The notes beneath the pieces were generated by a model. That model was given only the letters and a program-made list of their open reading frames with translations. It was not told where the DNA came from and did no database searches. Below, piece by piece: positions 47,582 through 58,240 of a stretch of 64,000 nucleotides of DNA. The DNA is from Climacium dendroides (lineage: Eukaryota > Streptophyta > Bryopsida > Hypnales > Climaciaceae), in the NCBI GenBank assembly GCA_950106755.1, contig OX467083.1, positions 40,376,555-40,440,554 on the forward strand. Direction: 5' to 3'. The position numbers were made by a program, and so were the translations under genes. Numbering within the stretch: position 1 is the stretch's first letter; each line of letters starts with the position of its first letter.

Positions 47582-50500
47582 CTAACTGTAGATGCTAGAG
47601 CTAATGTCTTCGTCTTCAGAACTACCTTCGTTGGCCTCTACATCTACATATTGCATAACACGCCTATCATATGAGCGCTTGGATCGCCGTTTAGGTAGAG
47701 ATGTCGAAGTTGCCATCACCATCGCCGCGTCTGCTGCAAAGCAAGGAAGAAATAGGCTGACTGATGGTGTAAACACCATAGGCATCGATGCAGCAAGAGA
47801 TGAGGGTAATGCTGGAGCTCTGCAAAGTAACTAAAGAATAAGAAACCAAGTTGAGACCATAAAATGTAAGAAATATAACAAATTCATAAGTAAGGGAAGA
47901 ATTTACTCACAAGAAGGAACGCGGTTGAGTTTTAGCTTCTTCTCTACACGATCTCCTATGCCTCGCTGCACAGCTTTCCTCTTCTGAACTATAGAAGCAG
48001 GAATCAAGGTGGGGATGAGGGGTTCCAAAAGAGCCTTGAAGATCTCCGGGTCTTCCTCAAAGGCCAAAATGTACCTGCCAAGAGATTGGCAAGCACGAAT
48101 GGAAGCACCTGTCGTAGAAATTGATTGTTAAAACAAATATGATATGATTCTAAAATGCAAGATTAGATACTGAAAAAATTGTAACAAAAAAAGAATGAAA
48201 GTAAGAAATAACATGTAGAGGCATTCCAATCCAATATAATATCTCCAACTTTGGAGAGAGCCTCAATATAGGACTTCACGAATTCCGGATTCTTCTCCCG
48301 AGGCCCTCGCCATGGAACACTCCCGTGCATGAGTTGTAAGTCAGAACTCACAAAGTTGTAGAAGTAGTCATGGTGTTCAAAATTCTCGCCAATGGAGAAT
48401 CTGGATTGGACATTGCCACTCCGTACGAATAATTGAACCCAAAAACGGGTGCACTGCCAAAAAAAAATGTTCACTAGTATATATAAGAAAATATAAATAT
48501 AAAATATAAAATAAGAAAATGAAAAAAGAATTAAAGAAAAAAATTGAATGGATGATAACTAAAAGAAGAGATAAAGATGACAATTACCGTAGTAGATGGA
48601 TTCCGTGGAGAAGCCAACGGAAGATCATTCATGCCCCACCAATCACACTCCAAGCGGAAGTTGTAAGTCTCCGCACACTCCTCCACGTCGATAAAAACAT
48701 CGCGGTCATTTGGATGGAAAAGGAGAAGTGCTGCATCGTCATGCAGGTAAATCTCTGCAAATTCAAAGATGGTATCAACATACTTCTCCGGTCGAACATT
48801 CCAAGGTGGAATGACTGTACTAGGTACAGAAATCCCAAGCACTGGCAAGTTCTCTGGGATGTCTGCAATGAGCAAATCAATCCCAGTGTGCTTGCATTTG
48901 TCATTAGACACACGACAGGACCTCCTAGCTCCAATCTGGAAAAGAAATTTGAATTAGAAAATAAATTGGAACATCAATGACACAATTAGGAATAAGAAGT
49001 AAAAAAAAATGTAATATCAATGAACTAGAAAAATAGAAGAAGGAAAAAATTGTAGATCAAGGTTTAATAAAAGTACCCAGGAGATGAAGTCATGCAGCTG
49101 GGTCCAAAGCGGAAGAGGACCATTTGGATCTCCTAAAGAATCCATGATGGAATGTACCAAGGCATTCTGAATGAATAACTCAGAAGAGGTAGCAAGAAGT
49201 GGTGCAGAAGACCTAGACACAGTAGGCACGCGTTGTATGCGATTGTGCACTACGTTTCGACTGGTCTCCATGTAACTCCACCCTGCTGCATGTGAGTCCA
49301 TAATAGGGGGAGAGTAACCAGAAACATCAACAGGTACAGAGATATCTGAAGAAGAAGGCAAAGGAACACCGTTGGTAGCAGCCACTTTTGCAAGTGCCTC
49401 TGCCACAGCCCTCTCGACAGCTGCAGCTTGCTCCTCTGCATCTCTAACTAACTTCTCCTTGTTCGCCTTCTCCTTGTCAGCCTTCCTTAAGCGCTTCTTC
49501 TTTGAGGAGGTGCCATCTTCTGTTGCAGCATGAGATGACTGTGAGAGGTCCAAGAATACAACCTCATCCTTAGTATTTGGAACTGGAGGTGGAGATATAG
49601 TGCAAACAATGCTATTGCCGAGCTCCACCTCTTCATCCGGAGTGAAGTTCACAGGGCACTCCAAATACCAACCACCACTATGGAGATGAGCAGTAGAAAA
49701 CTTCTTCAACTGCATGGGCGTGAAGATGCAAAGATCTGAAGATGGCTGAATCCATGCTCCAAAGAATGGAAGGCAATTGTTATCTCCAAGTTCATTTTTA
49801 GGCATGAGCTCTCTCATTACATACCTACAACAAAAAAACAAAAGAAAATGAGAATAGAAGTAAATAATCAGAGAAGAAAGTGAAGCAATTGCAAATGTGA
49901 TACAAAACATAAGAAGTGTATAGTGTATTGAGAATGAGTAAAATTTCCAACAAATGATGAAACAAAACACAAACCTGTAAAGTAGCCGCTTTATAGCAAG
50001 GTCTGCTGATGGGACATTGTCAAGCCTGATACTCTTTAAAAAAGGAGGCTTGATGTTTGGATAGAGGAATGGTAAGAATGCTTTCTCCCACAACATGATA
50101 CGCCACCTCTCAACATAATCTGAAGGCTTTAATAATCCAGGAGAGGCCTCCCAATTCACCAAGAGCTCGCCCCCCCCACAAAGTTCTTCGAAATGCACAA
50201 TAAACATTTCCTTGAGCTACATAGTGACAAAGAAAGAGAAAATTAGATATAGAGTGGCATCAGTAAAAGTAAAGAGCTAAATAGAATGACAACTATGTAT
50301 TTAAATGAAAAGTAGAGGAAGTACCTAAGCCCAGAATGTAGCTCGATTGAGCTAAGTATCCAAGATGCTCTCCTTAACATCACCAACTGGGAAGCGAAAA
50401 GAGGCTTGAAGAATGGAGCCGGAGTTCCACCAGTGGAGCCAGCGCGCCTTGAAGCGTGGTTCAACTGCTGCAGTTGCTACCTTTTGCAACTTCTCAATTG

Positions 50501-50700
50501 TCATTTCAGTCTTCTTGAAGAGGCTGAAATGAGAATTGATCTGTTTATGAAAGAGAACTAGAGTTAATAAAACCCAGATAAAAAAAACCATGAATGCGAT
50601 GAAATTGAAGAAAAGAAAGATATGAGATAATAATGAATTTACCTCATTAAAGAAAGCCTCGCCATTCTTGGGGTTTGCAACTGCGAGATACTTTACAAAG
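47582..50700 (-). pseudogene. ParB-associated beta-class DNA methyltransferase, copy A (5' truncated)
   Basis: A paralogue of the copy B gene with the same exon order. The first surviving exon ends at 50,643 (AVANPKNGEAFFNE|GT) and is cut on its 5' side by the tip of copy C at about 50,700, so the ParB-like domain is lost. Exon 2 (about 50,537-50,324) aligns with copy B but has TAGs at 50,352 and 50,325. Later exons contain WYLECPVNF and a Lys/Ala-rich coiled segment. The methyltransferase exons are better kept than in copy B: DLLIADIPENLP (48,843-48,878), YLHDDAALLLFHPND, SVPWRGPREKNPEFVKSYIE (about 48,270-48,325), VGDIILDWNAST (48,214-48,249) and SIRACQSLGRYILAFEEDPE (about 48,050-48,110). 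The final exon is acidic and ends at 47,582. In ordinary beta-class enzymes motif IV is DPPY/W and motif I is DPFxGSGTT, so both are altered here. Confidence 0.75.
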
Positions 50701-51089
50701 CAATGACGCTAGCATGCGAGCTTGGAGCGGCAAGCTTGTGAGCGGCGAGCGAGGAGCTCGTGAGCAGGGAGCCTGAAAATTAATTATTTTTAAATTAAAA
50801 AAAAATTTAAAAAAAAAATTGGACTTAAAATTTATTTACTTTTTTTAATAAATTATGAGTCCTATGACCGCTTGCTCTATTACTATGCTTTTCACAAAGT
50901 TTTCATTTTCAAGCTAGTAATTTCTTTTATATGGCAAAATTAAAGAATATTACTTCTTTCATGTTTAACCAGTTCCCTTCAATGATTGCATTTGTGATGT
51001 CCATAAACTATAAAAATAATAATCCTACTACAATTGCTTTGCTTTTAGCTCAATACAGGGATTGCACCTTGGCATAATTAGAAGCCTCA

Positions 51090-51104
51090 CGGGATTCGAA
51101 CCCG
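51090..51104 (-). other. tRNA-type B box
   Basis: Minus-strand CGGGTTCGAATCCCG is a perfect B box within a T-arm-like stem, followed by GTGAGGC. No matching acceptor strand or A box is seen, so this is a tRNA pseudogene or SINE fragment inside copy C. Confidence 0.4.
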
Positions 51105-51402
51105 GGCCACCTCATTCTAGTCTCATAGACCTCTCGCAATTTTGCTAATATACTCTCAACTTAATGGAGTGACCACATCTTCACATAGAAGTTATTTAAA
51201 TGGGTAACGGTTTCATCATCCCCAAGAAGAAGTACACAGAAAATGAGAAGTACAAAATTTTATAACCATACAACAACTACAAAGCAGACATTTCATAAAA
51301 AAGAAAACAAATGCTAATATTTTGCAATTCAATTGTTTAGAACTTCATATTCATAGTATATAATTCAAGTACATAGAAAAAAATATTTGTGCCTATTCCG
51401 GA

Positions 51403-51700
51403 ATAGTAATAATCCCCGCTCGAACTAAGAGAACCTTTAACTCGTTGAAACTATAGCTTGGTGCATGAATGAATTTGTCATCCTCAATGCTCATCTTGCA
51501 AAAGTATCAATACAAGTAGTACAAATGCTTGCAATTAACATATTGCTGACGTCCTCCAATGGCAGATACAACCATACTTACAAAGTCTGGACATGTGCAG
51601 GAAGGGAACATATCCATTGTAATGCAATACACATTTTTTTTGTCATCTGCTCCTGTCTCCAATGATACAATTGCACCTAGACCCAGGGTTGTCCCCGTCA
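51403..51700 (-). pseudogene. Mutator-like transposase C-terminus with intact SWIM finger, copy C
   Basis: Minus strand. The fragment TTLGLGAIVSLETGAD leads into a SWIM zinc finger with all four ligands: PSCTCPDF followed by VNCKHLYYLY (CxC...CxH). It continues to FIHAPSYSFNELKVLLVRAG and a natural stop at 51,403. It aligns along its length with the end of the copy B transposase (FIHAPTLSLDEVKQILVAAG). A TGA at 51,507-51,509 interrupts it. SWIM fingers bind DNA or protein and are common in Mutator-like transposases. Confidence 0.8.
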
Positions 51701-52270
51701 CGTCGCGTCCATCCGTCAGGATGTCCGGACGGACGTCAGGATCCATCCCCGGCGTCCGTCAGGATGAAATCCAAATGACAACCGGCGACAGAGGATGATT
51801 TAGACTACAGAAATGGATGGACGAGCTTCGTCGACGGGCGCTCTAGACGGCTGCGATGGATGGTCGAATGAACGGTCGATGTGGACGGTTGGGCTGGACG
51901 GTCCGGCTGGATGGCCGAGATGGACCGTCGACCTGGACGGTCGATCTGGACTGTCGATCTAGACGGTCTAGCTGAACGGTCGATTTGGACCGTCGATCTA
52001 GACGGTCTGGCTGGATGGTCGATCTGGACGGCCGAGATGGACGGTCGATCTGGACCGTCGATCGAGACGGTTTGGCTGGACGGTCGATTTGGACCGTTGA
52101 TCTAGACGGTCTGGCTGGACGGTCGATTTGGACGGTCTGGATGGATGGTCGATCTGGACCGTCGATCTAAACGGTCTGGCTGGACGGTCGATCTGGACGG
52201 TCGAGATGGACGGTTTGGCTGGACGGTCAAGATGGATGGTCGGGTTGGACGATCGGGATGGACGGGCTTT
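51700..52270. repeat. 13-bp GACGGT minisatellite
   Basis: From about 51,858 to 52,263 there are roughly 31 units of 13 bp, consensus GGACGGTCGATCT, with a 39-bp higher-order pattern of three unit types in part of the array. The preceding 150 bases carry GTCCGGACGGACGTC-like words. Because 3 x 13 is divisible by 3, long meaningless frames appear in it. The same GACGG/CCGTC words recur at 56.3 and 59.3 kb. Confidence 0.9.
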
Positions 52271-53807
52271 GAATTTGTTGCACTTAACCCCTAAACATCT
52301 GGACTCTTCTCCCAAAATGACAATTTGGAAAATACCATTATAAAGTATGATTTAGAAGAATATTTTGGAATTGGTATACAAACAGAAGTTGTAGATTTTG
52401 AGTTGTAGATTCCATCCGTAAGGTTAGATCCACCAATGCTATCACCAATCTTTTTCTATAAATTTTGAAAGGAAAAATTCAAAATTCCTTCAAAATTCAA
52501 TTACAAGCAAAATATTATCATTCCTTGATTGAAATTTGTTGGAATGGACTTAAAATGAGGTTGCGTTGACATGGTGATTTTTTAAAATTTTTATACTCTT
52601 TACATCTATGACCTCATTTTTGCAAATCCAATTTTGAACTAGGGTCAATGCAAGTTGACCACTTGACACACTTCCACATTTGTAATTTTAGAAAAATGTG
52701 TATTCTAAGAACAACAAATCTAACCATTAGATAAGACATGAACTAGTCAACTAGATAAAGTATCACCAAAAATTAGGATGACTTTGATCCAAGCAAAAAC
52801 CAAACTGAAATAGGAAGCTGAATTTGTTCATCGTCCAAAAAATGGTTAACCCCTACATGCCCAAGGCACCCAAATTTGGTGTTGTTCAAACTTTGAAGTT
52901 AAAAAGTTGTTCTTGAATTCTAGTTATAGCATCAATAGTCTGTTCTTAAAAATATGTGATAGTGATTTTTCTATTCTAAACTTTGTGCAAGGGTACCTAT
53001 TGCAATCTTGACTTATTGTAGTATTGAGAGGTCTTGGAAATGTGCCTCAAAAACATTGGATCTTGGAGGAAAAATCACATTCAAAATTCATTTAAAATTA
53101 AAGAAAATATAGTATAGATTTTTAAAAGCCATAAATTAATTGGGGTTATACATATTAGGTCTTTTAACCTCATATTTGTTTGGTCACCAACTTTTTAAAT
53201 TGGACTTGTGAAAAGAGGATTGTAAGACTTCACATCATTTTTTTAGTTTTAACACCCTCCTGGGCAAACATTATAATCTTTTACTCTATAAGTGATATTG
53301 TTTAGGATTCCTTTTCTATGAGGTTTCTAACATGCCTAGTTCGAATTTATACAATTACAATTTTTTGAAAATTGATACACCTAATGAAAATGTTGACATG
53401 TTATTCAATTTAGAGCAAATTCTACAAAGCTCAAAGCAAACCTTGGGCATCTAGGATGCTAAGGATAAGGGATTAGAGTTCGTTATTGAATTTCTAATTA
53501 CAGAAGTTGCTAAATTGATTTTACATTGTTTGGCAAGAAATTAAAAAAAAATAATCCATGAGGGTTCTACCATCTAAGTATATAAGATTCTCCTACACTA
53601 ATAGGAAAACGGCCAATGGATTAACCCAAAAGACAAAGGCAAAGCAACAATACACGAGATGAAAAGAAAATGATAAATGTACAATGTTTTATAAATGCAT
53701 CAAAACGTGGTACATTGGTTTAGGCTTTATATTGCTCTGCTTTGTACAACTTTAGAAATTTAATTCTATGCATCTATCTATTTGTATACAGCGTCATCCA
53801 AAACTAT
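52271..53807. other. non-coding, downstream of RING gene
   Basis: AT-rich with no ORF, repeat or element end recognised. Confidence 0.5.
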
Positions 53808-56012
53808 CTATTCTACTTCTTCAATTACAATGCCTCGTGCTGTGCTGCTTCTCAAAAATCTTTGCAACTCTTGTCTTGATTGCAAAGTCGTCAAAAGCTG
53901 ATGTGCGTCACGATCATATCTGTTGTGTAAATGGGAGAAAATGGCACTCACAAGTGTAGGCTCATGGAAGGTATTGTCTTCAATGTAGTTCATTTCTTCT
54001 TCAAAACTCAATTCACCTTCGAATCCGACAGGCATGCCTTGAGAGTTAAACATTATGCCTTGTGGATGTGGTGCACGCACAAAAATGGAGAGGTCCGGGT
54101 CCCAATGTTCACCAGCAATTTGACCAAAATATAATCGCCGCCTTGGATCACCATCTCCAATTACCCTCTTAATCACCTCTGTCACCGCATCATCATTCTC
54201 CCAGTGTATCTCCGCGACCGTTCTTGCCGGGAGGTGTCGATTGTCGTGGCCCCACTTCCAAAGCCAAGTCATGTCCATCCCCCAATGTGCTCTATTCGTG
54301 GGCCCTGGTAAATTTTCTTCATTGTGCTCGTAATATTCAGGCATGTGGACTTGGAGGCCAAACATTTTGTACAGCCTCGGATGAAATGGAGCCTTGCATT
54401 GTGCACATCTTTTTCGGATGACCATGTGTGGAATGAGGCACATGGGGTGGTATAAATGGCTACATGTACCAAGATGTCATCCACCCTCGGGGCCAAATGG
54501 TTCTTGGCACATAATACATATGGTACCGTCTTGTACAAAATCGGGAACCAAAGGCCACAGTAGTGGCCTAATCCCATCGCGGTTCGTTGGCTCGTATCGA
54601 TAGCACTCCGTGTCGTATTGGAATTCCAAGTCTGAAGAACTATTCCAATCGATGCTTGCATTCTCAAGCTTCACTAGCAAATCATCAGTGAACATTTCTT
54701 CCACTCGAGGCCACGAGGTCAAGCCAAAATAACGTTCGCCGCCATCATTGAACTCCGCAGCCACTCTCTTCACTTCATGCTGCATCTGCTCAACCTCGCT
54801 TAGTGCTAAGCTGCATGTCAACTTCATGTTGCACATTTGAAGCAGCATGCGTTCCTTCTGCGGGTTTTGGACCAACTGCATATTTTGAGCACTTAATGCG
54901 GTCATGGTCTGCTCCAAGCCAGCTTGAGCTGTAGTAAGCACCATCACATCTGCCTCGACTTTGTTAGCGCGAAGTTCCAAAGCCCGCATAGCGTTTGTCA
55001 ATTCTTCAACGTGGGCTTTAGTACTTCCAACCTCTGCTTCAGCTCGCTCCGCACGTGCACGCATAATATCCAACGTAGCACCTCCAACACTTGGAAACAA
55101 GGACCGTGACTGCACCCTAAACTCATTTGCATTGCTGGGGCTTGGTTTGTCTTCGTCTGCACCGTATGTAGTACGTTCGACCACCACATCAAGTGATGGA
55201 ATTTCGTCCGTACTCAACTGCCTTTCACGTGCTACGAGGTCGGCCTCGCGTGCGATGAGTCTTGCATTCTCATCCATAAGGGCCTTTACCCTAGCCCTTT
55301 GCCCTTCCAACTCTGCAGCATGTTGTCGTAATGCGGCTTCCTTTTCTGCTTGCAGCGTTTGGACTAATTGTCGCAAGCGAAGTACTTCATCACCTTCGCC
55401 TTCCATTCCACCAATCACATCTTCATTGGGTAGGTCTTCTTCGGTACCCATGCCACCCTCTACCTCCATCACCTCCATCCCAGGTTGCTCCACTTGCTCT
55501 TCCGGGTTTTCTTGCACATTGGGTACATTGTCCAATGGCACGGCAGGGTTTGGTGGAATGCTGCGAGGTCTATTTGGTGATTGACCATGACGCATCTTGC
55601 CGAGGAAGGTTCTCCAATCCACATCCTTCCCAAGAAAAACTTCCGCATATGCCATTTGGCACAACGAAAGGGTCCCATCTCTTCTGGATCTCAAACCCCA
55701 AATCTCCAATGCCACTTCAATCAATCTCTTCTTGAAGTGCGGATGTCGGCACTGGTCGAAATTTACAACCCCGCATTTCACATTTACCTCGTATCGGTCA
55801 GGTGCCCAATGACGGTTGATGTGGGCCCAATCTACGAACTTCCGACACGTCACTCTTGTCCATGGTGAATCTTCATTCATCCACCCCTCGTTTGCCATAA
55901 TCTTCGGGGCATTGAGTGTGCTCCAATCCAAGGTTGCCCTGTTCCCCCTCTTCTTTTTACTTAGGGGCTCACCTCCATGTCCTGAACCTCGTGCTGCATC
56001 CTCTCCGTCCAT
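53808..56012 (-). pseudogene. RING-finger coiled-coil protein, one stop
   Basis: A single minus-strand frame of about 734 codons from ATG at 56,012 (MDGEDAARGSG; the frame is also open to an ATG at 56,126) to 53,808. The N-terminus has KKKRGNRATLDWST and a conserved-looking globular region (VDWAHINRHWAPDRYEVNVK). An acidic Pro-rich linker follows, then a long coiled coil (roughly residues 230-460, for example EEGDEVLRLRQLVQTLQAEK-type heptads). At about residues 500-545 is a RING-H2-like finger: CIMC, then TCSHLYHPMC, then RCAQC. A lone TGA at 54,477-54,479 sits inside the finger where a Trp would fit. RING fingers usually act as E3 ubiquitin ligases. No introns are seen. A GACGG-rich block lies 270-520 bases upstream. 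It could be a captured or element-encoded gene; I do not recognise the family. Confidence 0.65.
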
Positions 56013-56279
56013 TCTGGATACCTGTCCCAAATTCCTTGTACCTGTAGTCTGTTTGCGGATACACTGACAATTTGCTTTGCCTTTTGTTGCGTAAAGGCAA
56101 CTGAAAAGTGGCAAAACAAATGCCAAATGTATAACACTTCATCTCGAATTACAATGCAAAGCTTTCTGAAGTCAGGACAAAGCAACTCAAAAAAGGAAGC
56201 GATTTCAAATGAGCCAACAAAACATACTTATACCTCCGAATTACCGATCCAATTACGCCCGGTGATTAGTACATAATCA

Positions 56280-56530
56280 TGATGTCCAGCTCAAATCCAG
56301 ACCGTCCAGGGACGTGGGACAGCCCTGGAATGGACGGTCAATCCGTCCACGAAGATTCGGGACAGGTTTGGAAAGCCGTCCAGAGGTTCGGGTCAGGTTT
56401 GAAAAGCCGTCCGAAGGCTCGGGCCGCCGAATAGAGGATTGGAAAATCATTACTGCGCCGTCCGCGAGTTCCCTCGACGGCTTGCCCATCGATCTGGACG
56501 GCCTGCCCGTCCCCTCGACGGCTTGCCCTT
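56280..56530. repeat. GACGG/CCGTC-rich block upstream of RING gene
   Basis: CCGTCC and GACGGC words recur in both senses (for example AGCCGTCCAGAGGTTCGGG, CTCGACGGCTTGCCC twice) at irregular spacing. It starts 270 bases upstream of the ATG and resembles the blocks at 51.7-52.3 and 59.3-59.5 kb. Confidence 0.7.
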
Positions 56531-56610
56531 TGTGGGTTCATGATTGAAATTTTCTATTGCTACGACCAAATGATGTGAAAAATTCATTCAATTGAAGCAA
56601 TTTTGGATCT

Positions 56611-56744
56611 AATGATGAGTGTGTAGCATAGCAAGCGCCAACTACTATCATCATCATACTACTAAAATCATAATGGCCTCTGGGATATTACAAATGCTAC
56701 CATTAATACTAGGGGCTTGTGCTTGCTATGCTACGCATTCATTG
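56611..56744. mobile_element. 134-bp MITE, complete copy
   Basis: Left end AATGATGAGTGTGTAGCATA and right end, inverted, AATGAATGCGTAGCATAGCA form terminal repeats sharing GTAGCATAGCAAGC. It has no coding content. Confidence 0.6.
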
Positions 56745-57338
56745 TATCACATATTGATGAAATTTTGATATATTTGAATACAATGTATGATAACGATTTC
56801 AATAAGTCTTTAAAATAATAATTTCCAATATATTGTAAAATTACTTCTAATCATGCATATATAAATATCATTGCTTCTCTTGGCTTTACACTTCTTTGCA
56901 CTTCTATGATTTTGTGTTTTTGTAAGCCTTGAACTTTTATGATTTTAAAATTCTATTGCTACTTCCAAATGATTTGAGAAATTTATTCAATTGAAGCGAA
57001 TTTGGATTTCACAACAATTAAATTGTTCACGAAGTTTTGAAATTTACAAGTTCTTCTTTTCAATTCACCTAGTTTGGGGGGTGCCATTGTTTGTAACAAC
57101 AAAGTGAATCTTGGAATGCATTATAATACATGTAGATCTTTTACATATTGCCCATTGCATATATTTTATTCATCATTCAATAAATTTCTATTGTACATTT
57201 CAATATATGCTTATTTATAAACAAAATTATATAAAGATTTTAGTAGTAAATGGAAGGTTTATTGAAACTTTTATTTGAAGGTTTATTGAAATTTGTGTTC
57301 TTTATTTTATCTAATACATAAAAATTCAATAAAATTCA

Positions 57339-57395
57339 AATGATGAATGTGTAGCATAGCAAGCGCCAACCACTACCATACTATACTACTAAAAT
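57339..57395. mobile_element. same MITE family, left half only
   Basis: AATGATGAATGTGTAGCATA followed by GCAAGCGCCAACCACTACC repeats the first half of the element at 56,611, including ACTACTAAAATCA. The right terminus is missing. Confidence 0.55.
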
Positions 57396-57452
57396 CACAA
57401 GGTCCTTTGTAATACCATAATTTTACAAAGTGTGATATTACAGAGGCCCAAT

Positions 57453-57556
57453 ACCTTTATAATATCACATTTTAACACCGTATTATAATACAAAATTGCA
57501 ACAGCCACTCCACTTCTGTAACATCACACAGTGTTAAAATGTGATATTATAAAGGT
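57453..57556. repeat. 26-bp perfect inverted repeat
   Basis: Arms at 57,453-57,478 and 57,531-57,556 are exact reverse complements (ACCTTTATAATATCAC...). Outside and inside them GTGTGATATTACAGAG and CTTCTGTAACATCACAC form a second, weaker pair. Probably a foldback element. Confidence 0.8.
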
Positions 57557-57599
57557 ACAGGGAATATTATGGATGTTAAGGTATTCTTGGCTTCACACT

Positions 57600-58060
57600 T
57601 CATTCAACTTGCTTGATTCTATGATTTTGAGAATTAACTAGCGGTTATATGAGGATGTCAATATTTCCATTTAAAGATTATATATTCTTTAATTATCTAC
57701 ATTCTATTCTGTGAACCACCATATTGGTTCACTTTTAATGTAATAGGAAATAAGTAAAATATAGATATGAGTTTTAGATTCAAAAGTGTTAGTATCCTAA
57801 ATTAAACTAAAACCATTAGTTAGAAGACTTTTAGTATATAGGACAAGAAACTAGATCAAAATTTCAATCCAAAGGACAAATGTAATATATTACGGTTTTA
57901 GGCGAAACATTTGTTAGAAAACTATATGAAATATTGGAATCCATTCATCTATTTTTGGATTTGGTCTTACTTCAATTTGAAATTATTTGCTAAAATCACA
58001 TAAACTTGAGCAACATCAAATAGTCTTAAAAGGAAAATAAGAAAGAGCATTTAAAGTATA
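57600..58060. other. non-coding AT-rich
   Basis: No gene or repeat recognised. Confidence 0.4.
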
Positions 58061-58061
58061 G

Positions 58062-58240
58062 GTTTAGGATATAGGGTGTAGGGTTTAGGGTATAGGGTAC
58101 AAAGTATAGCGTATAGGGTTTAGGATATAGGGTATAGGGTTTAGGGTATAGGGTATAGGGTATAGAGTATACGGTTTAGGGTTTAGGGTTTAGAGTATAG
58201 GGTTTAGGGTATAGGGTATAGATTATTAGAGTTTAGGGTT
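58062..58240. repeat. interstitial telomere-like repeats
   Basis: About 25 heptamers of TTTAGGG and the variants TATAGGG, TGTAGGG and TATAGAG in one orientation. TTTAGGG is the standard plant telomere unit. Its mixture with TATAGGG shows age or a derived satellite. Confidence 0.9.

Larger units (their letters stand above)
50700..51700. mobile_element. Mutator-like copy C, terminal fragment
   Basis: The tip CAATGACGCTAGCATGCGAG faces rightward and is followed by GTGAGC-rich sequence and GAGTCCTATGACCGC at about 50,860, matching the right end of copy B in inverse orientation. Inside, the transposase C-terminus is on the minus strand, again as expected for an inverted copy. Homology ends at about 51,700, where the GACGG-rich block begins. 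The other terminus was not found. Confidence 0.7.

Noticed and set aside
51858..52263. CRISPR-like array
   Set aside because: Units are contiguous 13-mers without unique spacers, and the sequence context is eukaryotic.
51881..52343. Several long plus- and minus-strand frames rich in Trp/Asp/Gly or Ser/Arg
   Set aside because: They are by-products of the 13-bp minisatellite, which stays open in all frames because three units equal 39 bases.
54961..55584. 207-residue plus-strand frame
   Set aside because: It lies antisense to the coiled-coil part of the RING gene; its Ser/Ala-rich composition is the mirror of coiled-coil codons.
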